Positions 44,007 through 54,876 of a stretch of 64,000 nt of DNA are shown piece after piece (the stretch's first letter is position 1; each line of letters begins with the position of its first letter). The DNA lies in assembly GCA_030770535.1 (NCBI GenBank), contig JASVEC010000044.1, positions 62,001 through 126,000 on the forward strand, read 5' to 3'. This DNA comes from Batkoa obscura (Eukaryota > Entomophthoromycota > Entomophthoromycetes > Entomophthorales > Batkoaceae). Both the position numbers and the translations under genes were made by a program. The notes under the pieces are model-generated. The model was given only the letters and a program-made list of their open reading frames with translations. It did not search any database and was not told the DNA's origin.

Positions 44007-45022
44007 AACTTTCCTTTTTTTTTAGTTACTATAACTAAGAACTATAAAAACATTCAGATTAAAAGATGATATGGGGTGGTAACCTAGTTTGCTTACACAA
44101 TAAGGATTATAAGGTTCTTTTGTTTCTCTTTAGAAAATTCACTAAATGGATAAAATGTATGTTAGTTATATATTATTGTTACTATGGGGATGCCTTTTGT
44201 TACAGTAGCTCATAATTAGTTTTTTTAAATTTTACGCTACATAAAAAATAGTCAAAATAATATAAAAATATTTACATATTAAATCAAACATTTGTTTATA
44301 TCCAACTGCCTTTACTATAATAAAAAATATTATTGAAGCTAACAATATCATCCAAATTACCATAAGGTTTATCTATTTAATGACAACTAAGTAACATATT
44401 CAATTCTTTAAGTAAATTGAAGCATTAATATCTTTATATGGTGATGTTGTAAAAGTTAAAATAGCTAAGGTAGAAAACCCGAAAGTGAAAAAGTCTAAAT
44501 TTGTTATCTAAAACGTATTAAATAAATACAGTTTTATGTATATTAATTGTGTGAGCCAGTAATTCATCATACTTTTATAAATAATTTTGATTAATAAACG
44601 ATGATTTTCTAACAAGTATTGATATTATAGTCATTTTACTTATTAATTATTAATTGGAGTAGAAGATTTTTCAATAATCAATGAAAAAATAACTTAAAAG
44701 AATAATTTATTTCCTATAACTTTAATAACAGATAAAAGTAAGTCAATGACTATTTAACTTTATTGATAAAGCGACCAAATATTACTTTATCTTAGGAATT
44801 TTAAATATGTAAAAATCATTCAAAAGAAATTGAAATTATGAGATCTTATAACTGTTCTTGTTAGAAAAATACAGCACTCTTGGCTTTAATATCATGAAAT
44901 TGAATACTATAATATTTTAAAAAAATTTCAGATAAAATGATTATTTGAACTATTATTTAATATAACTTAATTAATATCAATATAGAATTAAATGTTTAAT
45001 GCAAATTAAAAATAAATTTCTC
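44007..45022. other. Intergenic, no feature seen
   Basis: One kilobase of A/T-rich spacer without recognisable structure. Confidence 0.5.
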
Positions 45023-45502
45023 TTATTCTTCTGCTAAGAAAAAATTAGCTGCTGGATCTGGTGTAGCTACCGTCATTGGACCAGTACTTGGTGGTTCTAA
45101 AGGTGGTTGATTGGCTTCTTGTGGCATTGGCAATTCTGGTTCAGTTTCTCTATTTTCTCTATTTTCTCTATTTTCTGTATTTTCTCTATCTGGTATTAAA
45201 CTCCTTGAAGTATCTCTTGAACTTTCTTGAATAATAGGAGCTTCTTTAATTACTGGTCGTTTCGATTCCATTGATGGTCTACTTTCTATTAAAAATTAGG
45301 GGTCAAATTGAATTTCTGTAGAAACAAATTGATTACCTTCAATTGCTGATTCGAATTCTTTACTTGCTGGTATAGCTTTATTTTTTGATGCACCAGATAA
45401 TAGTTTGGTGATTCCATCTAGTCCATTGGCACCATCGAATAATAAAGGTCTACTTGATATGCTACTTAATGTTACTAAAATGAATACAAATTGATATTTC
45501 AT
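45023..45502 (-). CDS. Small secreted protein with Asn-Arg-Glu repeats
   Basis: Two exons (45502-45337 and 45285-45023) give 142 aa. The 51-nt intron carries an in-frame stop, so splicing is needed to reach the second half. A clear signal peptide (MKYQFVFILVTLSSISSRP) is followed by a short conserved-looking block (LLFDGANGLDGITKLLSGAS) and then a charged, Pro-rich disordered tail with the repeat ENTENRENRENRE. It has no cysteines and no recognised family. It could be a small secreted protein of the cell surface or of host interaction; nothing more can be said. The stop TAA ends the acidic tail NFFLAEE. Confidence 0.68.
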
Positions 45503-46072
45503 TATGTGTATATATTTAAAATTTAAATTTAATTATTCGAATATAATATAATTATATATTATATATTTATATATATTGCTAATATAAATGTTAGTTGTAA
45601 ACGGTTTTATTAAATTTATTTCACTGTTTTTTTTTCTGTTTTTAGTCGTTATTTTTTTAACTTGAAAGTTTATAAATTTCCGATAAAATTCAGATCCAAA
45701 ATAGTTGTCAAATAAAATTATTGATTTTAAAATCAACAATTAAAATTTAAAACTTTTAAAAATTATAAACAATTGATTAAACTTATAATAAACAATTATA
45801 ATATAAATTTTAAGTTAAACATAAATAAAACAAACTACAAAATAAATTAATTCAAAAACTATAAAATATAAAAAATTTAATAAACGATAAAAATCTTCAA
45901 GTTAAGGGATTAAAAGATAAGTGGGGGAGATGAATTGAAGATAACTTTAAAGATACACACATTGCACTCTAAATCATCTGGCATCAATTTTAAAATAACG
46001 AATTAACAAAAAAAACTAAATCCATGTTAGTACAAATAATAACAATCTCATATATATATTAAACAACAATTA
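45503..46072. other. Intergenic, no feature seen
   Basis: 570 bp, extremely A/T-rich; the minus-strand frame at 45533-45739 is Ile/Tyr/Asn/Lys low complexity and is rejected. Confidence 0.5.
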
Positions 46073-48353
46073 TTAAAGTGATACTGGTTCTGTAAAATTC
46101 GATGGGAAAATACCTCTTAAATAAGTGCCATTATTATCTTGAACTTCTCCTTCCCACCAACCATCTAATTGAGTAGCTAATACTGATATAATTTGTCCTT
46201 CTACTAAGGATATTTCTTCACTTATTTCTGCTTCATAATCATACATTGCTTTAACATAAAATAATATTGGTCTAGAATCAGGTCTAGTACTATTTTTATT
46301 ATTATTTGTTTTATTACCATTTAGTGTACTAACTGTTACATTATTATTATTATTATTATTAATTTGTTGAGGTTGAGGTTGAGGTTGAGGTTGAGTTTGG
46401 GATTGAGGTTGTTGTTGTAATTGTTGTTGTTGTTGTTGTAGAGGGATTTGATTATTATTACGTGGAGTAGTAGGTTGCATTTGAAATTGAGGAGCAGGTA
46501 TCATATTTGTATTAGGCTTACTATGAATATTAGTATGAGCAGGAGAGTAAGAATTTGGTGGTGAAATAGTCATAACTCTTTGGTCTGGATGATAATAATT
46601 AATTGGATAATTATTATTAGCCGGTGAATAAGGTGCTGAATGAGGTAATGGAACTGATTGAGAATGCGGATGGGGATGAGGTGATTGTCTTAAATAACTT
46701 TGATTAGGTATAGTACTAAAAGATCGTTGTAAATTATTTGGTGATGGACAAAATTCTTCCGGTGGTGATATGGACCTTATTTTACCATTTTGTGAATGTT
46801 TAGAAGAATTAGAACCTGATCTTTCTAAATTATACATTGATCTTGGGGAATCATAACCATGTTGGGTAGATGGATTTGGGGATGAAAATTGGGCTGGTGA
46901 ATTATTTCCCAAATTAGATGGTATAGTTGGTGTACGAGATACTGGTCTACTACCAGTAGAGGACCTTTTTGCTGCTAATATTGGACTACGAGCAATAGTT
47001 GCACTAACTAAATCGCTTGAAATCAACTTTGATTTTTCATTAGTAATTGGTGTAACTGGTGAATTATTATTAGTATAATTTTTATGTGAATTCATTTCAG
47101 AACCAGCTAAAGAAGATGCCAACTGATTCAATTTAGGATCTTGGGATTTTCTGATTTCATTACGTAAGGGAGAACTTTTTTCAGGAACAGCAATATTATT
47201 TAAATTATTTAAATTTTGTTTTTCATACAAATTTTGATTATTATTTTGAGATGTATTAGAATTGTTACTATCATCATCTGAATCTAAACAAATTATGTTA
47301 ATAAAAGCTAATAAATAAACCTATATTAATATTACTATATGAATAAGTATTCGATTGAAATGCTTCTAATAAATCTTCTACTTGAGCTTTAGAATCGCAT
47401 TTTTCTAATTCTCTACGTATTTTTTCAAGTGACTAAATAATCCATTAGTAAACTATATATTTAATCCTTAATTTATCTTACTTCATCATCAGTTACACAA
47501 GTACTTGAAATTAAATTAGTATATCTCCATAAAATATTTCTAATAAATTGAACACGGTTAACTTCTAAATTACGATGACCGTTCGAAATTTTTTCTTTTT
47601 CTAAATATAATTGATTTTCTGAATCTTCAAATCGAGCTTGAGATAATCTTAATTCTTGGTCAGCCCCATATCTAGCAGCGTCATTACCAATTTGTTGAAA
47701 TTCTAACACTCTTTCTCTAGCCTATTAAAAATAATTCATTAACTAACTTGATTGAAATTAATACAAAAATGATTACTCTTTCTAACATAAAAGAAAACCC
47801 ATCCCTTTCTCTAACTTTAGTTTCTAAATTTTTGTATAAATTTTTTTTATTTTGTTTATGATGTTGGTATGCTTGTCCAGTAGCTTCTTGTAGCTCAGTT
47901 CTTATTTTATTAGCCAATTGAATATGGTCGTTAGCTACTACTTCTAACTCTCTTAATGTTGCCCCTAAAGCTCCTTGTAATGACCTATATAATGTATAGA
48001 TTAATATTCGCATTAATAGATATAAAACTAAAAAATACCCTTTTTCATTATATCCAAAAGGTAACTTAGTTAATTGAATTAATTTATTCGAATATTCTTC
48101 TTCTAAGTCAGCTCTTAGTCGAAAAAACAATTCTAATTCTTTGGTTGTACTTTTGGTTGATTTAAACCATTTTAACCAATTTTCATTTAAATTAGCTTCA
48201 TATCCAACTGTATATTGGTCTCCATGAGTGTTATAATTTTCATGCGTTATGCTCTAAGACAAAAGTAATTAGATTATATTAGTAACAAATTACTATATAA
48301 AAACTTACCATCTTTTCAGTAAATGGGGATTGATTTTTAATATTAGCTAACAT
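46073..48353 (-). CDS. F-BAR and SH3 domain protein (PCH family)
   Basis: Membrane-bending adaptor of the F-BAR/PCH class, linking the cortex to actin in endocytosis or cytokinesis. Six exons (48353-48309, 48253-48039, 47984-47777, 47721-47482, 47432-47321, 47283-46073) give 676 aa. The F-BAR region covers about residues 20-235: NENWLKWFKSTKSTTKELELFF, LRADLEEEYSNKLIQLTK, then long charged helices (ELEVVANDHIQLANKI, KKNLYKNLETKVRE, SQARFEDSENQLYLEKEKI). A 340-residue Ser/Pro/Asn-rich linker with poly-Gln and PQ repeats follows. A C-terminal SH3 is complete (AMYDYEAE, LDGWWEGEV, GIFPSNFTE). One SH3 after the linker is the plan of Hof1/Cdc15/Imp2; Bzz1 has two. The exact orthologue is undecided. 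Confidence 0.9.
46355..46445 (-). repeat. Coding simple repeats (poly-Gln and PQ)
   Basis: Runs of GTTGTT and GGTTGA repeats encode QQQQQQQLQQQ and QPQPQPQPQ in the linker of the F-BAR protein; these are likely to vary in length between strains. Confidence 0.8.
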
Positions 48354-48983
48354 AATATTAAGTTAATAAATGAGTATCGTAAAAATTAACAAAAAATAAA
48401 GTTGATTCTAAGAAAATAGAAAATAAAAAGAAAATTATCCAAAAATTGAATTAATAGTATTGAGAACTTTTAAAACTTGAATACTCAAAACCTTTAATAT
48501 TATTTATCTTGAAACCAAAAGTTTATTTATCCTTTCCTCTTTCTTTATTTTTTCAATTGTTTATTTCTATAAATTTACCTTTCAATTAATTACTCTTAGC
48601 TGTTAAAGTTTGACCTTTTTATAAATGGTCTTTTATTTTCAATTCCAACGTCCTAATTGGCGCCTCTTGTTACATTCTTTTTAATTCAATTTCTCCATTT
48701 TTATTTTTATTGGTTAAAATCAAATAAACTTGAGAACCAAAATTCAATTTAAGTTTAAGATAAAGTTTTATTAAAAAAATGGAACCTAATAGCTAAAATT
48801 AGATCTTACTAACTTATTACTATTCGTCAATTTGACAATATTAAAACATAAAGTTGTTGAAATGTTACCTTTTTCATTCGTGAAGTAGTAACCCATTTGA
48901 AGATAATACAATCATTAGTAGTGATAAGTATTTATTGAACTTGTTTACAAAAAATTAATTTATATAAAGTTAAAATAATTAAC
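48354..48983. other. Intergenic, no feature seen
   Basis: About 630 bp between the F-BAR gene start and tRNA-Ala; nothing recognised. Confidence 0.5.
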
Positions 48984-49056
48984 TGGAGTAGCAGGGTTTC
49001 GATCCCCGTGCCCCTCGCATGCAAAGCGAGTACTCTACCGATTGAGCTACTACCCC
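48984..49056 (-). tRNA. tRNA-Ala (UGC)
   Basis: A 73-nt cloverleaf without intron. The acceptor stem GGGGTAG pairs with CTACTCC (one G-U). The D arm is AGCTC...GAGT. The anticodon stem CTCGC/GCGAG encloses loop TTTGCAT with anticodon TGC. The T arm CGGGG ATCGAAA CCCTG is close to the consensus GGTTCGAAT-type loop with slight variation. The discriminator is A. Confidence 0.93.
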
Positions 49057-49146
49057 ATTCTGTTAATTGGTATATAATAAAGTATATAAATCCCTCTTTT
49101 AGACTATAAATATAAGATTTTATTAATTATTTAAACAAGAAAAGAT

Positions 49147-49924
49147 TTAGATTATCCTATCATTATTATTTTCATATGTTGGTGGCGCTTCTTTTATATA
49201 ACTACTAGTACCAATAATTTTTAATTCATTAGCTCGATAATAAAAATACATATTATCTCCTAAATTGTATGAAATTTTAGTACCTTGAGTGCTGAATATA
49301 GTGGGTAGCAAGATCGTTCCTCCTCCACTGTATTCATAATATAACAAGTCTCTACCGTTATAGGTAAAAGTCAGTTCTTTGCTGTGATTATCATAGTATA
49401 TTCCTACAATATCTAAGGCTTTTATTTTTTGTACATAAGCTTGCGGATACTCGGTTTTGTTTATTATTACTCCATTATTTCGGGCTTTAAGTAGGATACA
49501 ATGTTCTATAAGAGGTAAAGCTATAAAACAAAAAGGTATAGAAATATTAATTACCATCTATTTTATCTTCACATTTACCAGCTAAACCGATTAATAACTC
49601 AGAATCATTTTTCAATTCCAATATTTTAATTTCAAAATAAAACGAGACAGAGGTTAATAAATAGATATGAGATTGAAGGATACAATTTTCTAAAAATTCA
49701 ATAGTACATTTCTTTTTTTTAATTTTGGTTTTATTTCCACAACTTGGTTGAAATGTATCTTTGATATAATTAGTTTGAAATAATTCTAAAGAATTCTCCA
49801 CTAATTCTTCTCTTCCAACACCTTTCCTTATCTGCTTATAAATATAGGGTCCTAATACTAATATTGACAGGGATAAAAAGATGGCTATTATAACAACAAA
49901 TATGGTAGTGGAAGAATCAATCAT
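49147..49924 (-). CDS. Membrane-anchored SPRY-like protein with PPxY tail (Ssh4/Ear1-like), C
   Basis: Two exons (49924-49555 and 49520-49147) give 247 aa. The TM segment is at the very N-terminus (about residues 8-28, IFVVIIAIFLSLSILVLG), with a short basic linker (KIKKKKC), a SPRY-like domain (FYFEIKILELKN, LLIGLAGKCED, DIVGIYYDN, FTYNGRDL, LLPTIFSTQG, ISYNLGDNMYFYYRAN) and PPTY at residues 236-239. Architecture, intron position and tail match the genes at 28 and 31 kb, but the sequence is clearly more diverged. It lies 18 kb from the cluster, so it is an older paralogue or the ancestral locus. Confidence 0.78.
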
Positions 49925-50784
49925 TCAAGTTAGTTAAAAAGCTTTTTTAAAATTGTTTTAGGATTTATTAAATAGAAATGCTTCAAGAACATTTTATCCT
50001 ATTCTAGATTTATTTAGTAAAAATTTCATCTTTATCTGTTCTTTAATTTACTATTTTATATTATTCCTGGATATTACTATTATCCTTATACCACGCTTAA
50101 AACTATGGCGATATATTAACACTTTAAAGTGTCTCTTGATTTCTTTCTCTATAGTTTTATTGTTCTCTTGAAAAGTTCACTATAACATGATGTATTACTA
50201 TGTTCCACCAAGCTAAGAGTTTACTAAATTTAGAAATTATGCTTTCAGTAATTTAGTGTAGGAATAAATTGATTTAAGTTGAAGAGTATTATAATTTTAT
50301 AGAAATAAAGACATTCCATATTAGATAAAGTATATTAAAATGTTGTTAAAGTCATTATATTTCATAAAAAAACCGTATAAAACATTTTCTTACATCTTTC
50401 AAAAACTTGATACGATATGAAGAAGATGTTTTTTTTTGGCTTCATTACTTTTTCCATCTTTTAACCGCTATTTGAGTGGAAAATTGTTAGTAAAACTCTT
50501 AAATACAAAAATGCATCCCCATATGATATTTCCTTACTTATGCAGTATAAGTAAATAATATTTAAACTATAATAAGTTAGCCAATTTATAGCAAACCCAT
50601 TTTTTAATATCAAGTAGTAAATTTTTCACCAAAGCTAAGCTTTTAACGATTATGAGTAAAACAGAAAGAATAAAATTTAATAATCATTTTTATTTATTAT
50701 AACTAAGAGGAAAAAATATTTTTATCGCTATCAAAATAGGATCATGTTTAGATAAAGGAGCCACTATTAGAAAATACAGTTCAT
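49925..50784. other. Intergenic with one foldback element
   Basis: It contains element copy 11 at 50418-50521; the rest shows no feature. Confidence 0.55.
50418..50521 (+). mobile_element. Foldback MITE-like element, copy 11
   Basis: TA|TGAAGAAGATG at the left, GCATCCCCA|TA at the right, core TTAACCGCTATTTGAGTGG; 264 bp beyond the stop of the old-yellow-enzyme gene. Confidence 0.85.
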
Positions 50785-51963
50785 TTAATCAAATGAACGA
50801 CGACCTCTTTCATACTGCTGAGCATATTTCACTTTAACTTTTAATTCTTGAGCGGCTTTTAATACAAAGTTAGGAGTCCTTAAAAATTCCCTAGCTAAGA
50901 AAACTAAGTCAGCTTTATCATCTTTAATAATTTCATTAGCTTGTTCAGGAGAAGTGATAAGCCCTACAGCACCAGTAAATAACCCATTATTATTATGTTG
51001 TCTTACTGCTTCAGAGAATTGCACTTGATAACCTAAACCAGTAGTAATTTTTTGTTTTGGACTAGTACCACCCGATGAACAATCAATTAAATCTACTCCT
51101 AATTCTCTCAATTCTTTTGTTAAAGAAAGAGTTTGATTTAAATCCCAACTAATTTCTTCAGAAATCCAATCAGTACAACTCAACCTAACAAATAATGGCT
51201 TTTCAGCAGGCCATACTTGGCGAATATTTTGGACAATTTGTTTTAAGAAGCGAGTTCTATTTTCAAAGCTACCACCATATTTGTCAGTACGCTTGTTGGA
51301 GATAGGGGATAAAAATTCATGAATTAAATAGCCATGAGCTCCATGAATTTCGAGTACATCAAAACCAGACTTTAACACTCTTTCAGCTGCATTTTTAAAA
51401 TCATTAATAACTCTATCAATATCTTGAATGGTCATTTCAATTGGAACCAAATGCTGATCATCCCAAGCAATAGCTGATGGGGCAATAATATTATCCCAAC
51501 CACCAAATTCTCTAGAAGCGATATCATCTGCTTTTGGATGATATAATGGGAAAGTAGAACCTTTTCTACCTGAATGTCCAATTTGAATACCAATTTTACC
51601 TCCTTGTTGATGAACATAAGTTGTAATTTCGGTCAATTTCTCCATATGTTCATCTTTCCAAATACCAGCACAATAGGGTGTAATTCTTCCTTCTTCAGAT
51701 ACAGCGGTAGCTTCGACAATGATTAAACCTGCACCATGCAAGGCAAATTGTCCATAATGAACTAAATGCCAGTTGGTCATAAATCCATCTTTAGAGCTAT
51801 AGGTACACATGGGAGATACAGCCACCCGATTATTTATTGTTAAATTTTTGATCGTAAGTTCACTAAATAAAGGGGCATTTTCATTTTCTCCTTCTATATT
51901 ACTCCCAGCAGTTGGATTTTGTTCGACTACAAAATCTTTTGGTTCAATATTAAATACAGTCAT
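50785..51963 (-). CDS. NADPH dehydrogenase, old yellow enzyme family (YqjM-type)
   Basis: FMN-dependent ene-reductase that reduces activated C=C bonds of unsaturated carbonyl compounds; the natural substrate is not indicated. Single exon, 392 aa, TIM barrel. Motifs in order: LTINNRVAVSPMCTYSS (FMN binding, with the YqjM-type Cys), HLVHYGQFALHGAGLIIVEA, QIGHSGRK, FDVLEIHGAHGYLIHEFLSP (active-site His-His pair), NKRTDKYGGSFENR, VRLSCTDW, VDLIDCSSGG and the late phosphate-binding TGAVGLI with LAREFLRTP. The C-terminal arginine near YERG is typical of the YqjM branch. A decayed relative lies at 36.4-37.4 kb, so the family was once larger at this locus. Confidence 0.93.
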   Translation of the reverse strand: MTVFNIEPKDFVVEQNPTAGSNIEGENENAPLFSELTIKNLTINNRVAVSPMCTYSSKDGFMTNWHLVHYGQFALHGAGLIIVEATAVSEEGRITPYCAGIWKDEHMEKLTEITTYVHQQGGKIGIQIGHSGRKGSTFPLYHPKADDIASREFGGWDNIIAPSAIAWDDQHLVPIEMTIQDIDRVINDFKNAAERVLKSGFDVLEIHGAHGYLIHEFLSPISNKRTDKYGGSFENRTRFLKQIVQNIRQVWPAEKPLFVRLSCTDWISEEISWDLNQTLSLTKELRELGVDLIDCSSGGTSPKQKITTGLGYQVQFSEAVRQHNNNGLFTGAVGLITSPEQANEIIKDDKADLVFLAREFLRTPNFVLKAAQELKVKVKYAQQYERGRRSFD

Positions 51964-52853
51964 TTTTTATTTTACTAAATCTTTATATTTATAATTAAGT
52001 TATATAATTCAAATATGAAATAGTATTGTTTATATACTTTTTAAAAAATGGAAGCTTACATATCTATTTATCTATCTTACTTTTATATTAGTAATATAAA
52101 TATTTATTTTTATAATTCAACCACTTTAGTTTATTTAATTTTATTTTTAATTCTTTTAAACTAAAAGTACATTGTTAATCAAAATTAGTTTTTTACTTTA
52201 ATCTTGCTAATTTTAGAAGTTGAATATTTTTTTGTCTCCACTTATAGCAAATGTAAATTAATAATAAATTCACTTTTCTAAATTGCGTCATTTTCAGAAA
52301 AATTCTCAGGAAAAACCAATCAATTTCGGGATATTGATTTTCTAGCTTAAATTTTAATGTGATTAAATTTGATTGCAAAATAAAACTAATAATAATTACT
52401 AATACAGATTTTTATTTCTAATACGCCATAGATTGTGTATGTCTTCAAGTTGAGTGAGGTGTCTAGCTTATCAATAAAAAATAGAAGTCCTTATAGTAAG
52501 ACAAGAGTTTGTTTAAAACCTTGATCAAAATTAAGAGTAAAATTAGCTTAATTTTAGTTTAAATATTGATTATGTATCAAAAATATTTGCTTTTTAAGTT
52601 TTATTCACCTTTTAACAGATTATAAAAATATTATTTTAAATTTAGAACAAAAAACATCTCTATAAACTTACTAAGGTTGAATTAAACAGCTTTATTGAAT
52701 ATTTTACTTATTGTTATCAAATTATAGTGAATTTAAAAAACGTAGCCCTTTTTTAAACTATTGTACATTGAAGAATAGAAAGCTGCCTCATATGATTTTG
52801 GAAAGTATTGATATATTAGTTATTTAATTAATTTTCATCTAGTTCAAAAAGAT
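51964..52853. other. Intergenic, no feature seen
   Basis: 890 bp of A/T-rich spacer; the minus-strand frame at 52193-52378 lacks support. Confidence 0.5.
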
Positions 52854-52926
52854 GCCTGATTAGCTCAGTCGGTAGAGCATGAGACTTTTAATCTCAGGGT
52901 CATGGGTTCGAGCCCCATATTAGGCT
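52854..52926 (+). tRNA. tRNA-Lys (UUU)
   Basis: A 73-nt cloverleaf, no intron. The acceptor GCCTGAT pairs with ATTAGGC; D arm GCTC AGTCGGTA GAGC; anticodon stem TGAGA/TCTCA around CTTTTAA, anticodon TTT; T arm ATGGG TTCGAGC CCCAT is perfect. It is identical to the copy at 63486-63558. Confidence 0.96.
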
Positions 52927-53100
52927 CTAATACATATAAGATTAATGTGTTCTTTTTTTGGTTTGCAAGACTAGTAACTATAATGATTTTTTTGAACATA
53001 CTTACAAAATTCCATAAATCAATCATAAAGCTTGAGTTGAATACATCATATTCAATTAAATTGTTATAAAATATTTTATTAAAATTAAAATTAAAAAGGC

Positions 53101-54876
53101 CTAATAATAAACTACTTTCTTAACTACGGTTTTCTTAACTATCTCTTCTTCATCAGCTTGATATTTAGATTCGAACCTCTTTTTAATAGAAGCAGAAGAA
53201 ATATAATTAGGATCTGAATTAAATTTGTATAATTCTTGAGCATATTCCAATTCTTGTTCACGGAATTGTTCAACTGGATAACGATTCATTTGTAACCATT
53301 TAAGACCAACTGGTTCTGGAATCCTTAATTTGACTTTATTATCACGATCTTCAGAAGATGGACATAATGTTTTTGGACAAATTTGTTCAATTTGCTGTAA
53401 CAAGGCATTAGGTTGGATAATAGAAGTAAGATCAATGGCTAGATTTTGACCCTCATGCTCAATATTAACAATTGGATTTTTAGGTTCTGTTGGGTATTTA
53501 GGTTCTGTTGGATATTTAGGTTTCGTTGGATATTTATTATTATTATTCTTTGGATATTCACCATAATTTTCATCTGTGTTTCCATAATAACCTCTACGAC
53601 GAACTCGGAATCCAAGAGATTCTAAGATTGTTCTTAATAAACTTCCATTAATAAAGAAATTATTATCGCGTCCTGGTCGACCTCCACGTGGTGGGGGTTG
53701 TCTAGTAGGAGTAGGTTCGTTTGTAACTTGTGGTTGGGTGAAAGTCGGAGTAAAGATAGGTTGAGTATTAGTTGGAGTAAAGATAGGTTCCGTAGTAGAT
53801 GGAGTAAAAATAGGTTGTTGAGTAGTACTTGGGGTAACAATAGGTTGTTGAGTAGTACTTGGGGTAACAATAGGTTGTTGAGTAGTACTTGAGGCAATAG
53901 AAGATTGTGTATCAATTGGTTGATCGGTTGTTGTCTGGGGAAGACTAATAGTACTTGATTGAGTTTGAGGAGCAGTAGTGGTAGTTTCAGTAGTAGTATC
54001 ATTTGATTTTGGAATAGGCTGCCCAGCATAGACATAGCATAGTGGATATTGAGAAGTATCTAATATTTGTCTCACTTGAACATTTTGATAGTAGGGTAGA
54101 GGATCAGTATCACTACGTCTTGAATGATATTTTTTTCCTTCTTCTCCATTTTCAACTTGCCAATCAGCCCAAATTTTATCGATCATCCCATGATGTACCC
54201 AGAAAATAGGGTCGTTAGGACTAGACATTGAAGAGATATCACCATAATCACCACCAATAAACGTGTGTGGAAGAGCATGTGGACTCCCTTCTAAACGTTG
54301 AGCAAAGCGATCATAATTCTTATTTTCTCTTTTTACTTTATCAATACCTTCAACCGAAACAAAAGCAGATATTCTATTCCCTTTATTGAAGGATCTTCTT
54401 AAACAATGCTCTTGATTTCCATCATCAGTAGTTATGACTCTAAAGTCTTTAAATCTACCACTGCTAACACACCAATTAGTCTGAGCTGTACCAGTGCCCC
54501 CAAAGTAATTATCGGTAAAAATTTCACTACGTTCTGGAGCTTGAGAATCTCTAGCCCAATCCCAATATGGAATTACAAGGTTTGGATAATTCTTACGCAT
54601 TTCTTGTTCGGCTAAATGTAAGAAATGACGATGCCATGGTAAAAATACTGGGTTAGTATGGATACTATCACTATTATCAACATGAATCCTTGTTAATCTA
54701 TCTAATGGGGTTGGACGACTTCCAGAGTTAATGCTTAATATAGCATTGAAAAAATCTTCACGTTCTTGGGATGTCAAATCTCGGATCTCCTTTCTAACAT
54801 GAATCTTTTCGCATCTTCCAGTAGCTTGAGTGAGTATTAATCCAGCAAATAAGTTTACTATTAAGAAATATTTCAT
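53101..54876 (-). CDS. Secreted tyrosinase with Thr/Pro-rich repeat linker
   Basis: Type 3 copper monophenol/diphenol oxidase (melanin or quinone formation), exported. Single exon, 591 aa. Signal peptide residues 1-20. CuA histidines H65, H73 and H82 (FLPWHRHFLHLAE), then VIPYWDWARD; CuB H200 and H204 (HALPHTF) and H228 in NDPIFWVHHGMIDKIW. The catalytic domain ends near residue 280. A Thr/Gln/Pro linker (about 290-395) is made of STTQQPIVTP units, followed by a low-complexity stretch with YPTEPK repeats and a 130-residue tail of unknown fold (ICPKTLCPS, LRIPEPVGLKWLQMNRYPVE, then EEEIVKKTVVKKVVYY). The tail resembles C-terminal regions of fungal tyrosinases, but I cannot confirm a domain. 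Confidence 0.93.
   Translation of the reverse strand: MKYFLIVNLFAGLILTQATGRCEKIHVRKEIRDLTSQEREDFFNAILSINSGSRPTPLDRLTRIHVDNSDSIHTNPVFLPWHRHFLHLAEQEMRKNYPNLVIPYWDWARDSQAPERSEIFTDNYFGGTGTAQTNWCVSSGRFKDFRVITTDDGNQEHCLRRSFNKGNRISAFVSVEGIDKVKRENKNYDRFAQRLEGSPHALPHTFIGGDYGDISSMSSPNDPIFWVHHGMIDKIWADWQVENGEEGKKYHSRRSDTDPLPYYQNVQVRQILDTSQYPLCYVYAGQPIPKSNDTTTETTTTAPQTQSSTISLPQTTTDQPIDTQSSIASSTTQQPIVTPSTTQQPIVTPSTTQQPIFTPSTTEPIFTPTNTQPIFTPTFTQPQVTNEPTPTRQPPPRGGRPGRDNNFFINGSLLRTILESLGFRVRRRGYYGNTDENYGEYPKNNNNKYPTKPKYPTEPKYPTEPKNPIVNIEHEGQNLAIDLTSIIQPNALLQQIEQICPKTLCPSSEDRDNKVKLRIPEPVGLKWLQMNRYPVEQFREQELEYAQELYKFNSDPNYISSASIKKRFESKYQADEEEIVKKTVVKKVVYY
53821..53880 (-). repeat. Perfect 30-bp tandem repeat in the tyrosinase linker
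   Basis: Two exact 30-bp copies, with diverged partial copies on both sides, encode repeated STTQQPIVTP; a likely site of length variation. Confidence 0.9.

Noticed and set aside
45533-45739. Minus-strand Ile/Tyr/Asn/Lys frame upstream of the small secreted protein
   Set aside because: Entirely low complexity; likely part of the promoter region.
53634-54035. 133-codon Leu/Gln-rich minus-strand frame inside the tyrosinase gene
   Set aside because: Alternate-frame reading of the Thr/Pro repeat linker.
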